Below are positions 17,301 through 26,684 of a DNA stretch of 64,000 nt, in pieces. A program made the position numbers and the translations under genes. The stretch covers positions 1 to 64,000 of the forward strand of contig NZ_UYXQ01000022.1 in the NCBI RefSeq assembly GCF_900624995.1, in the 5' to 3' direction. A model generated the notes under the pieces. That model saw nothing but the letters and a program-made list of their open reading frames with translations. It made no database searches and was not told the origin of the DNA. The stretch comes from Pseudomonas antarctica (GTDB lineage: Bacteria; Pseudomonadota; Gammaproteobacteria; Pseudomonadales; Pseudomonadaceae). How positions within the stretch are numbered: the first letter of the stretch is position 1; each line of letters begins with the position of its first letter.

Positions 17301-20300
17301 TACCGCCTTGGGACGGATCGCTACGTGTTTATCGACGGGGAATATTTCAAGGTCGCCGAGGCTGGGGAACCTAGTGCATGGCGCATTCAACACCCGTCCC
17401 TGGACGACGCCTATGCACCGGTACTGACCCACAACGGCGCTGGCGCCTGGCGTCACGAGTGGGAAAAACCCTTGACCTGGGACGGGCAGAAGCCGTTCCA
17501 GCGTCTGGGGCCATTGGCGCGTGCATTGTCGCCGGATGCCATCGATCAGATTCAGCAGATCAGCGGGGTGACGCCGGACATCCTGCGTCGGGTACATGTG
17601 CGTAACGAGCGGCCCCCCGCGATCCTGAGGGAGACCGTCGAGCGCTTCACCCTTCATCAGCGGCTTAAGACGCACATGCAGGGGATGGACGCGTTTGAGG
17701 GCACCGCAGCGGGGCGCGACTTCTTTGATCAACTGTTGGGAGAGATCGGCCCGGACAGCGCCGATGCACTGGTCGGGCGCGCTGGGGTCAGCAGGGCAGA
17801 CCAAGTAACCGTGCTGGAAGCCAAAGTCATGACCAACAAACCCTTGATGGAGCGGTTAATGTTCAGGGCGATGTGCCACAAGGCCGCGCAGTCATCCGAC
17901 CCCCTGGCGCAAGTGGTGCAGCGCGTCTTTCCCAGTCTCACCGCAGTCATTGCCGAGGAGTTGGTGAGCCAGGCCAAGCCTGTTGAGCGGACAGAGCTGG
18001 AGGCTGGCCGCGTGCCTTTTACGTTTGCACCGTCGGTGCGTTGGTGGCTGCATTATTTACGCAAGGCGCGCGCTTTGGAGGGGGTGCATTTGCCCGCAGC
18101 CGCAAATGCAGACAGCGCGAAACTGATTCTGCATACCTTGCCAGCCATCGACGGATGGCCAAAAAACCTAAGGGTCGAGGTCTGGGAAAGAGGGCGTCTG
18201 GTCGACAGCATCGGCCCTGCCGGCACGCCACTAAAGCGTGTATTGGAGGTAATGGACGGTCACTATCAGGCCTATAAGCCGAGGGGCGACGGTGAGCGCC
18301 ACCCAATCGGCGGCTTCGGTGAGTTTCTGGTGGTTTTGTTAGGCGCACTGCCGGCCCGTGAGCGCCTGGCGTTGGGCTATACCCATAGGGCGGGTATTGA
18401 AGAGCTGACACAGGAAATTGCGCGACGCCTGGAATCCCGGCAGGTATTCGGGGAGCCGTTCGGCATTGAAAAGCTCCTCGGCATGGTGCCGCGCCCCTGG
18501 TTCAACCCGCCGCGACGATTGAGTGACGGGCGCATAGGTTATCCGCTGAGCGGCGAGGCGGGCGCAGGCGGTGTAAACCCAGGGCAGGTAGCGCGGTTAC
18601 GAATGTTGTATCCGACCAAATCTGATGCAGAAGCCATTGAGATCCTGCGAAACGTAGCTGACACCTTCGAGGACCGGCAGGACTTTATCAGCGGCCTTTT
18701 CAGCGAGCGAGATGGCTTGAATGCCGGCCTTGAACGATGGTGCTTGCTGTGCAAACCGGTGAGTTTGAAAAACCACCTTGAAGCCTCCGAACGGATTCGA
18801 CGTTGCTGGAGTAAGCAGGCCTCTCCTCATGGTGTGCCGCATGAGCTGTACCTCGACGACTTGGCTCTGGATAGCCTGCCGCAGATGGACGCAAACTTTT
18901 TTCATGTCACGCTGCTGAGCTTGAGGGACAACCAGTTGCACGCGCTACCGGCAGGCTTCCTCAAGCGCTTCGGGAACCTGTGCAGCCTTTCTCTCGATGG
19001 CAACCTTTTGGACCATTTGCCTGAAGGGCTTTCGGAGGTGCAAGACGTGAGGCGGCTGAACCTATCGAACAATCGCATTCGGCCTAATTTGCAGGATGTG
19101 CGGTATCTGACAACGTTGACACGCCTGACCCATCTGGACCTGTCCTATAACCCTCTTGGCCAGGGTCAACAGTTGAACCTCCATCGTTTGAAAGCACTGA
19201 CGGTCCTCAAGCTGAGAAATACCTATATCAATCGATTGCCCCGGGGGGCGGTGACCCTGCGAAAACTTCGTACGTTCGATTTGCGCGATAACCGTATCAA
19301 CGGGCTGACCGAAACAGATCTGGGCTTCAACCTCAATGTCCATATCGCTATGGATTTGCAGGGCAATGAGCTTTCTGACAGTACGATGGCGGTATTCAAT
19401 CAATACCGACAAAGGCCGGGTTACCAGAACGTCTATTTTGGTATGAGGGAGGAGCAAATCTCGGTTTCTTCTTCTGTCGAGCCTTGGTTGGCTTCAACCC
19501 CTCCAGACCTGTCGGGGCTGCGTCGGGCTCTTTGGTCTCAGGTATCCTCACAGCAAACCGCGCAGAACTTTCTCGTGCTGTTGGGGGCTTTTGCTTCCTA
19601 CCAGCCGTTTATCGCTGCGAAGAATCGGCTATTACGCGAAGACATTACCCGCAGAGTCTGGCAATTGATTGACAGCGCAACCCATGACGAGCAGGTCGCG
19701 CGGGTTTTGTTTGAGGAGAGTTTGAAGTACATCCGCGGCCACGCGGATGGCTGGCTGCTGTGCCTTAATGACCTGGAACTTGCGGTGTTGCCGTTGCAGA
19801 TGCTGGCACCCGGCAGTCAAGCCACGGCTGCGGACTTTTTGAACTACTACCGGGCACGTCGCCGCATCGCGTCTCTGGAGTACCGGGTCCGGTTTGACTA
19901 CCCCTTTCATTCAAACGTCGAACACAGTATGTACCTGCTGGGGTGTCGGCTCGCTCTGGTGCAGGCGTTGGATTTGCCGGTGCCGCTCACGGCGCGCTTT
20001 TCTACACTAACCGTGCAGATTGACGCGCTTGCGTTGAATGAATATCGCAGGGGCATTATCAATGAGGAGGCTCAAATCGACTGGCCTGATCTGCTTAAGG
20101 ATGAAGAGTATTGGGTGGGGTTTCTGGAGCGAAAGTACCGTTCAGCGTTTGAATCGGCGCGAAGCCCCTACGATGATCAGTTCGAACAGGCGGTGGATCA
20201 AAGCGAACGTGGCGAATTGGGTGATAACGCGTACAGGCTTAAGGTTGACGAGATTGGCGTGGCCATGCGCTCGTCCAAGATGAACCTCGTCTTGCGGTTC

Positions 20301-20339
20301 ACCACCCTGGAATGGAGGGCTTTTGTCAGCAGCGACTGA
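14379..20339 (+). CDS. Giant toxin-like protein with LRR and NEL-type E3 ligase domain
   Basis: A 1986-residue protein. The long N-terminal part resembles the DUF6543/dermonecrotic-toxin-type region of large Pseudomonas effectors. Leucine-rich repeats span about 1488-1650 (LSLRDNQLHALP, LNLSNNRI, LDLSYNPLG). A C-terminal NEL (IpaH/SspH-type E3 ubiquitin ligase) region follows from about 1690, recognised by LFEE-...-LNDLELAVL, VEHSMYLLGCRLAL and EEYWVGFLERKY. Where NEL enzymes have Cys-x-Asp, this has His1788-Ala-Asp1790; the nearest Cys is 1795. The ligase may thus be inactive or use another residue. There is no signal peptide and no secretion genes nearby; type III export is conceivable. The ATG has AGGA 8 bases upstream. 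Host targets are unknown. Confidence 0.75.
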   Translation: MVEPITNRAPQDSLSEFIAARQGALMAGPEWSTLQFLDAMRGTLHGFLGALNAAQKLEYVRLQRAWIDAQNTAEKATYALTESFQQQALASLRTELKTLTGQDIDPTVARIHIRYKSLDRERRAADGGQDGTMKVASMTLWNAACMNYNGLTGWSYPGRTGLADASYLDEDIKATADDFIKLVRELNLGGQLQARLDQALLPTGLLGNSIMGLAKAEFEFALIEALKNTTDSRVDRDKYQQVKRALVGQTPWGRVEEMLLFVPHGVDNTRWVPQHVGLTGQYVGQPPGDKLSIAHIVFAVSGSPGAFSFFPNRPGGSLRHHDSHREACEEFHVAFDGLYRRGKVDWLYQIMSLRDSARLIKIAQGAPPPDLEGFAKLLYRLAQSIPTMNKMEQIGYARNAVQKTPVVSLNDFYIERCRANLQALANPTPGFMSNMLELFGTLISEILNVLLIPVPGALKGLGRVRAFAMFVAMEQALIEGAHHALQGQPGELLQGFADLADLLISGRLHTRLAKSVQRRHQALYRQLSEPHGGAPDVQGLTNPELLERMLGRQGTPARDMQALLDLSGTSRKVLNQLWAVERPTASLVDAVQRFQADRLIDWVVEGADPSRPAPLEAVHVMAPLLTQLDAWPTGTALSIENHQGQEIRRYSKGSTLPTTEVVTVTALENYQFAYATPRQLTAHLPQAIVGVLPTIFSAGEQRVRQQLASLATALRIDLFDALTRFAEVSRTLASGASATVRTLLPESIGHEPPVPAVITQLQALHPQLSLARILEVLRDHPLSPHQQEQLLRSQLEPQALYNALRAARQVARQEVIVDGLFYPRRFDQQTQNWACEFATGVLRDLSGQALIVSPAKQAVPYVSNGKRDRSIVVIDELRGRFCAYDYRESRRGVTLTGADSFYEAIINQLATSDLHRLGLNAQQAVTEFRYRVAQAMLSNRALDGSFYPYQRRIERYVHAADTSKIARQPDALGLYRLGTDRYVFIDGEYFKVAEAGEPSAWRIQHPSLDDAYAPVLTHNGAGAWRHEWEKPLTWDGQKPFQRLGPLARALSPDAIDQIQQISGVTPDILRRVHVRNERPPAILRETVERFTLHQRLKTHMQGMDAFEGTAAGRDFFDQLLGEIGPDSADALVGRAGVSRADQVTVLEAKVMTNKPLMERLMFRAMCHKAAQSSDPLAQVVQRVFPSLTAVIAEELVSQAKPVERTELEAGRVPFTFAPSVRWWLHYLRKARALEGVHLPAAANADSAKLILHTLPAIDGWPKNLRVEVWERGRLVDSIGPAGTPLKRVLEVMDGHYQAYKPRGDGERHPIGGFGEFLVVLLGALPARERLALGYTHRAGIEELTQEIARRLESRQVFGEPFGIEKLLGMVPRPWFNPPRRLSDGRIGYPLSGEAGAGGVNPGQVARLRMLYPTKSDAEAIEILRNVADTFEDRQDFISGLFSERDGLNAGLERWCLLCKPVSLKNHLEASERIRRCWSKQASPHGVPHELYLDDLALDSLPQMDANFFHVTLLSLRDNQLHALPAGFLKRFGNLCSLSLDGNLLDHLPEGLSEVQDVRRLNLSNNRIRPNLQDVRYLTTLTRLTHLDLSYNPLGQGQQLNLHRLKALTVLKLRNTYINRLPRGAVTLRKLRTFDLRDNRINGLTETDLGFNLNVHIAMDLQGNELSDSTMAVFNQYRQRPGYQNVYFGMREEQISVSSSVEPWLASTPPDLSGLRRALWSQVSSQQTAQNFLVLLGAFASYQPFIAAKNRLLREDITRRVWQLIDSATHDEQVARVLFEESLKYIRGHADGWLLCLNDLELAVLPLQMLAPGSQATAADFLNYYRARRRIASLEYRVRFDYPFHSNVEHSMYLLGCRLALVQALDLPVPLTARFSTLTVQIDALALNEYRRGIINEEAQIDWPDLLKDEEYWVGFLERKYRSAFESARSPYDDQFEQAVDQSERGELGDNAYRLKVDEIGVAMRSSKMNLVLRFTTLEWRAFVSSD

Positions 20340-20444
20340 TCTTGCTTATACCTCAGTGGAATAAACACCGCACTTTGCGTGATATGGCCCGCCAGCCTTT
20401 CCCGGTATGATGTTCGCCCCCGCAGTCTGGATTGCGAATACGCC

Positions 20445-21347
20445 ATGACCTTGCAGTACCCTACAATCGCCGATTGCGTCGGCAACACGCCCCTGGTCCG
20501 CTTGCAACGCATGGCGGGTGAAACCAGCAACACCCTGTTGCTCAAGCTCGAAGGGAACAACCCGGCCGGCTCTGTCAAAGACCGCCCGGCGCTGTCGATG
20601 ATCACCCGCGCCGAGTTGCGCGGGCAGATCACGCCCGGCGACACCCTGATCGAAGCCACCTCGGGTAACACCGGCATCGCCCTGGCCATGGCTGCAGCGA
20701 TCAAAGGTTACAAGATGGTGCTGATCATGCCCGACAACGGCAGTGCCGAACGCAAGGCGGCGATGACAGCCTATGGCGCCCAACTCATTCTGGTCACCCA
20801 GGACGAAGGCATGGAAGGCGCTCGCGACCTCGCCGAACGTATGGCCGCCGAAGGCCGTGGTGTGGTGCTTGACCAGTTTGCCAACGGCGATAACCCCGAG
20901 GCTCACTACACCAGCACCGGCCCGGAAATCTGGCGTCAGACCCAGGGCACCATCACCCATTTCGTCAGTTCCATGGGCACCACCGGCACCATCATGGGCA
21001 ACTCGCGTTACCTCAAGGAGCAGAACCCGGCGATCCAGATCGTCGGCCTGCAACCGATGGAAGGCGCGGCCATCCCCGGCATTCGCCGTTGGCCCGAAGA
21101 GTACTTGCCCAAGATCTACAACGCGACGCGCGTGGACCGCATCATCGACATGGCCCAGCGTGAAGCCGAAGACACCACCCGTCGCCTGGCGCGTGAAGAA
21201 GGCATCTTCTGCGGCGTGTCCTCCGGAGGCGCCGTGGCCGGTATGTTGCGGTTGTCCAACGAAGTGGAAAACGCGGTGATCGTCGCGATCATCTGTGACC
21301 GGGGCGACCGTTACCTGTCGACCGGCATCTTCGACGAACCCAACTGA
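20445..21347 (+). CDS. cysM: Cysteine synthase B
   Basis: A 300-residue PLP enzyme that makes L-cysteine from O-acetylserine and sulfide (CysM can also use thiosulfate). The PLP lysine lies in [12 protein letters not shown] near residue 43, the phosphate-substrate loop is EATSGNTG near 69-76, and the glycine-rich PLP-phosphate loop is SSMGTTGT near 173-180. The ATG at 20445 gives the family start [17 protein letters not shown]; a longer frame from 20379 has no family sequence. It overlaps rlmD by one base (TGATG). The order cysM-rlmD-relA-mazG-DUF2058 is conserved in Pseudomonas. Confidence 0.93.
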   Translation: MTLQYPTIADCVGNTPLVRLQRMAGETSNTLLLKLEGNNPAGSVKDRPALSMITRAELRGQITPGDTLIEATSGNTGIALAMAAAIKGYKMVLIMPDNGSAERKAAMTAYGAQLILVTQDEGMEGARDLAERMAAEGRGVVLDQFANGDNPEAHYTSTGPEIWRQTQGTITHFVSSMGTTGTIMGNSRYLKEQNPAIQIVGLQPMEGAAIPGIRRWPEEYLPKIYNATRVDRIIDMAQREAEDTTRRLAREEGIFCGVSSGGAVAGMLRLSNEVENAVIVAIICDRGDRYLSTGIFDEPN

Positions 21348-22699
21348 TGGCCAAGCACGAGAGAGGCCTGCGCTTCCAACCGACGGGCGGCAGCCGCGCC
21401 GCGCAAATTCCTGTAGGCAAGAAACAACGCCTGACCATCGAGCGCCTGGCCAATGACGGCCGCGGCATTGTGTTCTTTGAAGGCCGCACCTGGTTTGTAA
21501 ATGGCGCGCTAGCTGGCGAAGAAGTCGAAGCGCGGGTGTTGGGCGCCCACGGCAAAGTGGTCGAAGCGCGTACCGAGCGTGTGTTCAAGGCCAGCGAGCT
21601 GCGCCGCCCGGCGCCTTGCGCGCATTTTGGCCGCTGCGGCGGTTGCAGCGTGCAGCACTTGCCCCATGACGAACAACTTGCCCTTAAACAGCGCATGCTT
21701 GCCGAACAACTGTCGCGTGTGGCCGGCGTCGAACCGCAAGCGTGGGCCGCACCGTTGAGTGGGCCGGAATTCGGCTACCGTCGTCGCGCCCGCGTGGCCG
21801 TGCGCTGGGATGCTAAGGCGAAAAATCTCGAGGTGGGTTTTCGCGCCGTGGCCAGCCAGGACATCATCGCGATCGATGATTGCCCGGTGCTGGTACAGGC
21901 CTTGCAACCGATCATGCAGCGTCTGCCGAACCTGTTGCGCCGCCTGAGCAAACCGCAGGCGCTGGGGCATGTGGAGTTGTTCAGCGGCTCGTCCATCGCC
22001 GTGTTGCTGCGGCATATGGCGCCGCTGTCCGAGGCGGACCTGTTGGTTCTGAAAGAATTTTGCACCTTCCATGAGGCGCAGTTGTGGCTGCATGGCGAGG
22101 GTCAGCCGGAGCCAGTCGAGGCGAACTCGGCGCTGGGTTATCGGTTGGCGCAGTGGGATCTGGAACTGGCTTATCGGCCAGGGGATTTTGTGCAGGTCAA
22201 CGCCGACGTTAACGCCGCGATGGTTGCCCAGGCCCTGGAATGGCTGGCGCCACAGCCCGAGGAGCGGGTGCTGGATTTGTTCTGCGGGCTGGGTAACTTT
22301 GCTTTGCCGCTGGCCAAACACGTGCGCGAAGTGGTTGCGGTAGAAGGTGTGCAGGCGATGGTGGACCGGGCGGCGCAGAACGCCGTCAGCAACAATTTGC
22401 ATAATGTGCAGTTTTTTCAGGCCGATCTGTCCCAGCCTTTGACTGACGCGAAATGGGCCAAACAGGGCTTTTCTGCGGTACTCTTGGACCCACCCCGTGA
22501 TGGTGCCCTGGAGGTTGTGCGCAAGCTCGCCACCCTTAAGGCCAAGCGCTTGGTGTATGTGTCCTGCAACCCAGCCACGCTGGCGCGCGACACGGTTGAG
22601 TTGGTCAAGCAAGGCTACCGGCTAAAACGTGCCGGGATCCTCGACATGTTTCCACAGACAGCTCATGTCGAGGCCATGGCGTTATTTGAAGCGGGCTAG
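21347..22699 (+). CDS. rlmD: 23S rRNA (uracil-1939-C5)-methyltransferase
   Basis: A 450-residue SAM-dependent RNA methyltransferase that forms m5U1939 in 23S rRNA. It has an N-terminal TRAM domain (about 20-80), an iron-sulfur cysteine cluster ([10 protein letters not shown] near 91-100 with a later Cys in IDDCP near 178), the SAM motif [10 protein letters not shown] near 308-317, and the catalytic [11 protein letters not shown] near 404-414. The start codon overlaps the cysM stop. Features fit RlmD rather than RlmC because of its full length and TRAM domain. No irregularities. Confidence 0.92.
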   Translation: MAKHERGLRFQPTGGSRAAQIPVGKKQRLTIERLANDGRGIVFFEGRTWFVNGALAGEEVEARVLGAHGKVVEARTERVFKASELRRPAPCAHFGRCGGCSVQHLPHDEQLALKQRMLAEQLSRVAGVEPQAWAAPLSGPEFGYRRRARVAVRWDAKAKNLEVGFRAVASQDIIAIDDCPVLVQALQPIMQRLPNLLRRLSKPQALGHVELFSGSSIAVLLRHMAPLSEADLLVLKEFCTFHEAQLWLHGEGQPEPVEANSALGYRLAQWDLELAYRPGDFVQVNADVNAAMVAQALEWLAPQPEERVLDLFCGLGNFALPLAKHVREVVAVEGVQAMVDRAAQNAVSNNLHNVQFFQADLSQPLTDAKWAKQGFSAVLLDPPRDGALEVVRKLATLKAKRLVYVSCNPATLARDTVELVKQGYRLKRAGILDMFPQTAHVEAMALFEAG

Positions 22700-22850
22700 G
22701 ATGCCCGTTTAATCCGACTGGCCTATAGTCTCCTGGGCCGTGACCTGTCAGGGAGTTGTACGTAGCCTAGGGTTGCAACGCCAGGGTTACGCAGCAGGTC
22801 AGCGATGATTTTTGGCGCATCAAAGGTGCGTCGTAGGGAAGGTAAGCAAG

Positions 22851-25094
22851 ATGGTACAGGTGAGAGCACACCAGCCGATCAACACCGACGGCAGTATCAA
22901 TCTCGAGGCATGGCTGGATCATGCCGTCAGTGTCGACCCGGCACTGGACCGTGAAGCCTTGAAAGCAGCCTGCGAGTTCGCTCGTGAGTCTGAACAGCAA
23001 GACAATGCGGCCAAAAACCTGTGGGCGGAAGGCACGTCAAGCTTTCGCACCGGGTTGGAAATCGCCGAGATCCTCGCCGATCTCAAGCTGGACCAGGATT
23101 CGCTGATCGCCGCCGTGCTCTATCGCGGCGTGCGCGAAGGGCATATTCCGTTGCCGACGGTCAGTCAGCGATTCGGCACGGTGGTGGCCAAATTGATCGA
23201 CGGCGTGCTGCGCATGGCGGCCATCAGCGCCAGCCTCAGCCCGCGTCAATCCATGGTGCTGGGCACCCAGGGGCAGGTCGAGAATCTGCGCAAAATGCTG
23301 GTAGCGATGGTCGATGACGTGCGCGTCGCGCTGATCAAGCTGGCTGAGCGCACCTGTGCGATCCGAGCGGTGAAGACCGCCGACGACGAAAAGCGCAACC
23401 GTGTTGCCCGCGAAGTGTTCGACATCTATGCGCCGCTGGCGCACCGCTTGGGTATCGGCCACATCAAGTGGGAGCTGGAGGACCTGTCCTTCCGCTATCT
23501 CGAACCCGATCAATACAAACAGATTGCCACGCTGCTGCACGAGCGGCGGCTCGACCGTGAGCGCTTTATCACCGATGTGATGGGCCAGCTGCGTTCGGAG
23601 TTGCAGGCCACCGGCGTGGATGCCGACATCAGCGGCCGTGCCAAACACATCTATTCGATCTGGCGCAAAATGCAGCGCAAGGGCCTGGCCTTCAGCCAGA
23701 TCTACGACGTGCGAGCCGTGCGCGTGCTGGTGCCGGAAATGCGCGACTGCTACACCGCGTTGGGTATCGTGCACACCTTGTGGCGGCATATTCCCAAGGA
23801 ATTCGACGACTATATCGCCAACCCCAAGGAAAACGGCTATCGCTCGCTGCACACCGCAGTGATCGGCCCCGAGGGTAAGGTGCTGGAAGTGCAGATTCGC
23901 ACCCACGCCATGCACGAAGAGGCTGAGCTGGGGGTTTGCGCGCATTGGCGCTACAAGGGCACCGACGTCAAGGCGGGTTCCAACCAGTACGAAGAGAAAA
24001 TCTCCTGGCTACGCCAAGTGCTGGAATGGCACGAAGAACTCGGCGACATCGGCGGCCTCGCCGAGCAATTGCGTGTGGATATTGAGCCGGACCGGGTCTA
24101 CATCTTTACCCCGGATGGTCACGCCATCGACTTGCCCAAAGGTGCCACGCCGCTGGACTTTGCCTACCGCGTGCACACCGAAATCGGCCACAACTGCCGG
24201 GGCGCCAAGATCAACGGGCGCATCGTGCCGCTCAACTACAGCCTGCAGACCGGTGAACAGGTCGAGATCATCACCAGCAAGCACGGCACGCCGAGCCGCG
24301 ACTGGCTGAACCCGAACCTGGGCTACATCACCACGTCGCGGGCACGGGCGAAGATCGTCCACTGGTTCAAGTTGCAGGCACGTGACCAGAACGTCGCCGC
24401 CGGTAAAACCTTGCTCGAGCGCGAACTGGCGCGCCTGGGCCTGCCGCAGGTGGACTTCGACAAGCTGGCCGAAAAGGCCAACATGAAGATCGCCGAGGAC
24501 ATGTACGCCGCCCTGGGGGCCGGCGACCTGCGCCTGGCGCAACTGGTCAACTTGGCGCAGCAGTTGGTCGAGCCGGAGCGCGGCAGCGAACAGCTGGAAC
24601 TGATCCCGCGCAAAGCCACCGGCTATAAGCCGGGCAAGCGCGGCGACATTCAGATCCAGGGCGTGGGCAACCTGATGACGCAAATGGCCGGCTGCTGCCA
24701 GCCGTTGCCGGGCGACGCCATCGTCGGTTACATCACCCAGGGCCGTGGCGTGAGCATTCACCGCCAGGATTGCGCCTCGGTGCTGCAACTGGGTGGGCGC
24801 GAGCCGGAGCGCATCATCCAGGTCAGCTGGGGCCCTGTGCCGGTGCGCACTTACCCGGTGGACATCATCATTCGTGCCTACGACCGTTCCGGCTTGCTGC
24901 GTGACGTGTCGCAAGTGCTGCTCAATGAGCGGATCAACGTGCTGGCGGTCAACACCCGCTCGAATAAAGAGGACAACACTGCGTTGATGTCCCTGACCAT
25001 CGAGATTCCGGGGCTGGACGCGTTGGGGCGGTTGCTGGGGCGGATTTCCCAGTTGCCGAACATCATCGAGACCCGGCGTAATCGCACGCCATGA
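22851..25094 (+). CDS. relA: (p)ppGpp synthetase
   Basis: A 747-residue stringent-response enzyme making (p)ppGpp when uncharged tRNA sits on the ribosome. The N-terminal hydrolase domain is degenerate (AAVLYRGVREG where bifunctional SpoT enzymes have an HD motif), typical of gamma-proteobacterial RelA. Synthetase core: RAKHIYSIWRKMQRKG near 264-279 and NPKENGYRSLHTAV near 325-338. TGS domain follows near 410-470 (RVYIFTPDGHAIDLPKG), then a Cys-rich zinc-finger part (AGCCQPLPGD) and a C-terminal ACT domain from about 665. The ATG at 22851 has GGGAAGG 8 bases upstream; the frame extends to 22812 without a better site. Confidence 0.95.
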   Translation: MVQVRAHQPINTDGSINLEAWLDHAVSVDPALDREALKAACEFARESEQQDNAAKNLWAEGTSSFRTGLEIAEILADLKLDQDSLIAAVLYRGVREGHIPLPTVSQRFGTVVAKLIDGVLRMAAISASLSPRQSMVLGTQGQVENLRKMLVAMVDDVRVALIKLAERTCAIRAVKTADDEKRNRVAREVFDIYAPLAHRLGIGHIKWELEDLSFRYLEPDQYKQIATLLHERRLDRERFITDVMGQLRSELQATGVDADISGRAKHIYSIWRKMQRKGLAFSQIYDVRAVRVLVPEMRDCYTALGIVHTLWRHIPKEFDDYIANPKENGYRSLHTAVIGPEGKVLEVQIRTHAMHEEAELGVCAHWRYKGTDVKAGSNQYEEKISWLRQVLEWHEELGDIGGLAEQLRVDIEPDRVYIFTPDGHAIDLPKGATPLDFAYRVHTEIGHNCRGAKINGRIVPLNYSLQTGEQVEIITSKHGTPSRDWLNPNLGYITTSRARAKIVHWFKLQARDQNVAAGKTLLERELARLGLPQVDFDKLAEKANMKIAEDMYAALGAGDLRLAQLVNLAQQLVEPERGSEQLELIPRKATGYKPGKRGDIQIQGVGNLMTQMAGCCQPLPGDAIVGYITQGRGVSIHRQDCASVLQLGGREPERIIQVSWGPVPVRTYPVDIIIRAYDRSGLLRDVSQVLLNERINVLAVNTRSNKEDNTALMSLTIEIPGLDALGRLLGRISQLPNIIETRRNRTP

Positions 25095-25118
25095 GTGGCT
25101 GGATGAGCGCGGACTGAG

Positions 25119-25142
25119 AATGTGGGAGCCCGCTCCCACATT
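25119..25142. terminator. Perfect REP hairpin after relA
   Basis: AATGTGGGAGC pairs perfectly with GCTCCCACATT around two C, starting 24 bases after the relA stop. It is a GTGGGAGC REP palindrome that could act as terminator or mRNA-stabilising hairpin before mazG; only three T follow. Confidence 0.6.
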
Positions 25143-25178
25143 TGATCCTCAGTGTTCCCACTTCAGCGGAAGAGACTG

Positions 25179-26012
25179 ATGTATTCACTTGAAGACCTGC
25201 TGCACCTGATGAATCGCCTGCGCGACCCCAAATATGGGTGCCCGTGGGACATCAAGCAAACCTACGCGACCATTGTCCCGCACACCCTCGAAGAGGCCTA
25301 TGAAGTTGCCGACGCCATCGAACGCGGGGATTTTGATCACCTGCAAGGTGAGCTGGGCGACCTGTTGTTCCAAGTGGTGTATTACAGCCAGTTGGCGAAG
25401 GAAGAAGGGCGCTTCGAATTTGCCGGGGTGATCGATAGCATCACCCGCAAGTTGATTCGCCGTCATCCTCACGTGTTCCCCACGGGCGATGTCTATGCGC
25501 CGGTGGATATTCCTCAGTTGAGCGAAGAGCAGGTCAAGGCGCGTTGGGAGCAGATCAAGGCTGAGGAGCGCGCGGAAAAATCCGACGCACCGCAGCAATT
25601 GTCCCTGCTGGATGACGTGCCCACGGCTTTACCGTCGCTGTCCCGCGCGGCCAAATTACAAACGCGCGCCAGTCAGGTCGGTTTTGACTGGCCATCAGCC
25701 TTGCCGGTGGTGGATAACGTGCGCGAAGAACTCGATGAAGTACTCGAAGCCATGGCCGATAACGACTCGGTGGCGATCGCCGATGAAGTCGGTGACCTGT
25801 TGTTTGCAGCGGTCAACTTGGCGCGTCACCTCAAGGTTGACCCGGAAACTGCGCTACGTGGCGCCAATGCCAAGTTCGAACGACGTTTCCGATTTATCGA
25901 ACAGGCATTGCGCGAGACCCATCGTCCCATAGAAGATTGCACCCTCGAAGTGTTGGACGCCCTGTGGGGCGAAGCCAAACGTCAGGAAAAGAATGTGTCC
26001 AGCTGCGGTTAA
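25179..26012 (+). CDS. mazG: Nucleoside triphosphate pyrophosphohydrolase MazG
   Basis: A 277-residue enzyme hydrolysing NTPs and dNTPs to monophosphates, thought to limit aberrant nucleotides and, in E. coli, to lower ppGpp. It has two MazG repeats. The N-terminal one carries CPWDIKQTYATIVPHTLEEAYE (starting near residue 20) and GELGDLLFQVVYYSQLA near 58-74. The C-terminal one has REELDEVLEAM and ADEVGDLLFAAVNLARHL near 202-219, the Mg-binding EExxE/ExxD pattern. The ATG at 25179 follows a GGAAG site; the frame open from 25152 is not used. Position after relA is conserved in Pseudomonas. Confidence 0.93.
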   Translation: MYSLEDLLHLMNRLRDPKYGCPWDIKQTYATIVPHTLEEAYEVADAIERGDFDHLQGELGDLLFQVVYYSQLAKEEGRFEFAGVIDSITRKLIRRHPHVFPTGDVYAPVDIPQLSEEQVKARWEQIKAEERAEKSDAPQQLSLLDDVPTALPSLSRAAKLQTRASQVGFDWPSALPVVDNVREELDEVLEAMADNDSVAIADEVGDLLFAAVNLARHLKVDPETALRGANAKFERRFRFIEQALRETHRPIEDCTLEVLDALWGEAKRQEKNVSSCG

Positions 26013-26037
26013 GCAGTTGCCTAAGTGAGTAAGCACC

Positions 26038-26583
26038 ATGAGCCTTTCCCTTCGCGACCAGTTGCTTAAAGCAGGTCTGGTCAACCAAAAGCAGGCCAAG
26101 CAGGTCGGCAAAGAGAAGCAGAAGCAGCAGCGCCTGGTCCATAAAGGCCAGGCCGAAGTTGATGACACCCAGGCACGTTTGGCTGCCGAGGCGCACGCCG
26201 AGAAGGTCAAGCGCGACCAGGAGCTGAACCGCCAGCAGCAGGAAAAAGCCGAGGCCAAGGCCCGCACGGCGCAGGTCAAGCAACTGATCGAGACCTCGCG
26301 CCTGCCCAAGCTGACCACCGAGGACTACTACAACTTCGTGGACGACAAGAAGGTCAAGCGCCTGTCGGTCAACACGTTGATGCGTAACAAGCTGAGCAAC
26401 GGCTCCCTGGCGATCGTGCACCACGGTGGCAGCTACGAGGTGATCCCGCGTGAAGCGGCGCTGAAGATCCAGGAGCGTGCGCCGGAGCGTATCGTGCAGC
26501 TCAATCTCCTCACCGAAAGCCAAGTGCCGGATGAGGATGATCCTTACGCCGCCTACCAGATCCCGGATGACCTGATGTGGTAA
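26038..26583 (+). CDS. DUF2058 family protein (YaiL-like)
   Basis: A 181-residue, highly charged soluble protein of the DUF2058 family. Residues 1-95 form a long Lys/Gln/Glu-rich helix, probably coiled coil (LRDQLLKAGLVNQKQAKQVG at residues 5-24), and a compact C-terminal part contains YYNFVDDKKVKRLSVN near 101-116 and IVHHGGSYEVIP near 128-139. The family has no settled function; the E. coli relative is called a nucleoprotein/polynucleotide-associated enzyme. It lies 25 bases after mazG and shares the terminator at 26630 with the convergent receptor gene. Confidence 0.85.
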   Translation: MSLSLRDQLLKAGLVNQKQAKQVGKEKQKQQRLVHKGQAEVDDTQARLAAEAHAEKVKRDQELNRQQQEKAEAKARTAQVKQLIETSRLPKLTTEDYYNFVDDKKVKRLSVNTLMRNKLSNGSLAIVHHGGSYEVIPREAALKIQERAPERIVQLNLLTESQVPDEDDPYAAYQIPDDLMW

Positions 26584-26629
26584 GGCGGTAAAAACAGCCA
26601 TGTGGTGAAGGGCTTGCCCCTGCCAAAAC

Positions 26630-26665
26630 ACACAAACCCCGCTCAAAAGGCGGGGTTTGTGTTTT
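26630..26665. terminator. Bidirectional intrinsic terminator
   Basis: ACACAAACCCCGC (26630-26642) pairs perfectly with GCGGGGTTTGTGT (26650-26662) and is followed by T on the plus strand and preceded by A. It serves the DUF2058 gene and the convergent siderophore operon. Confidence 0.9.
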
Positions 26666-26684
26666 AACCAGTAGCGTCAGCCGA

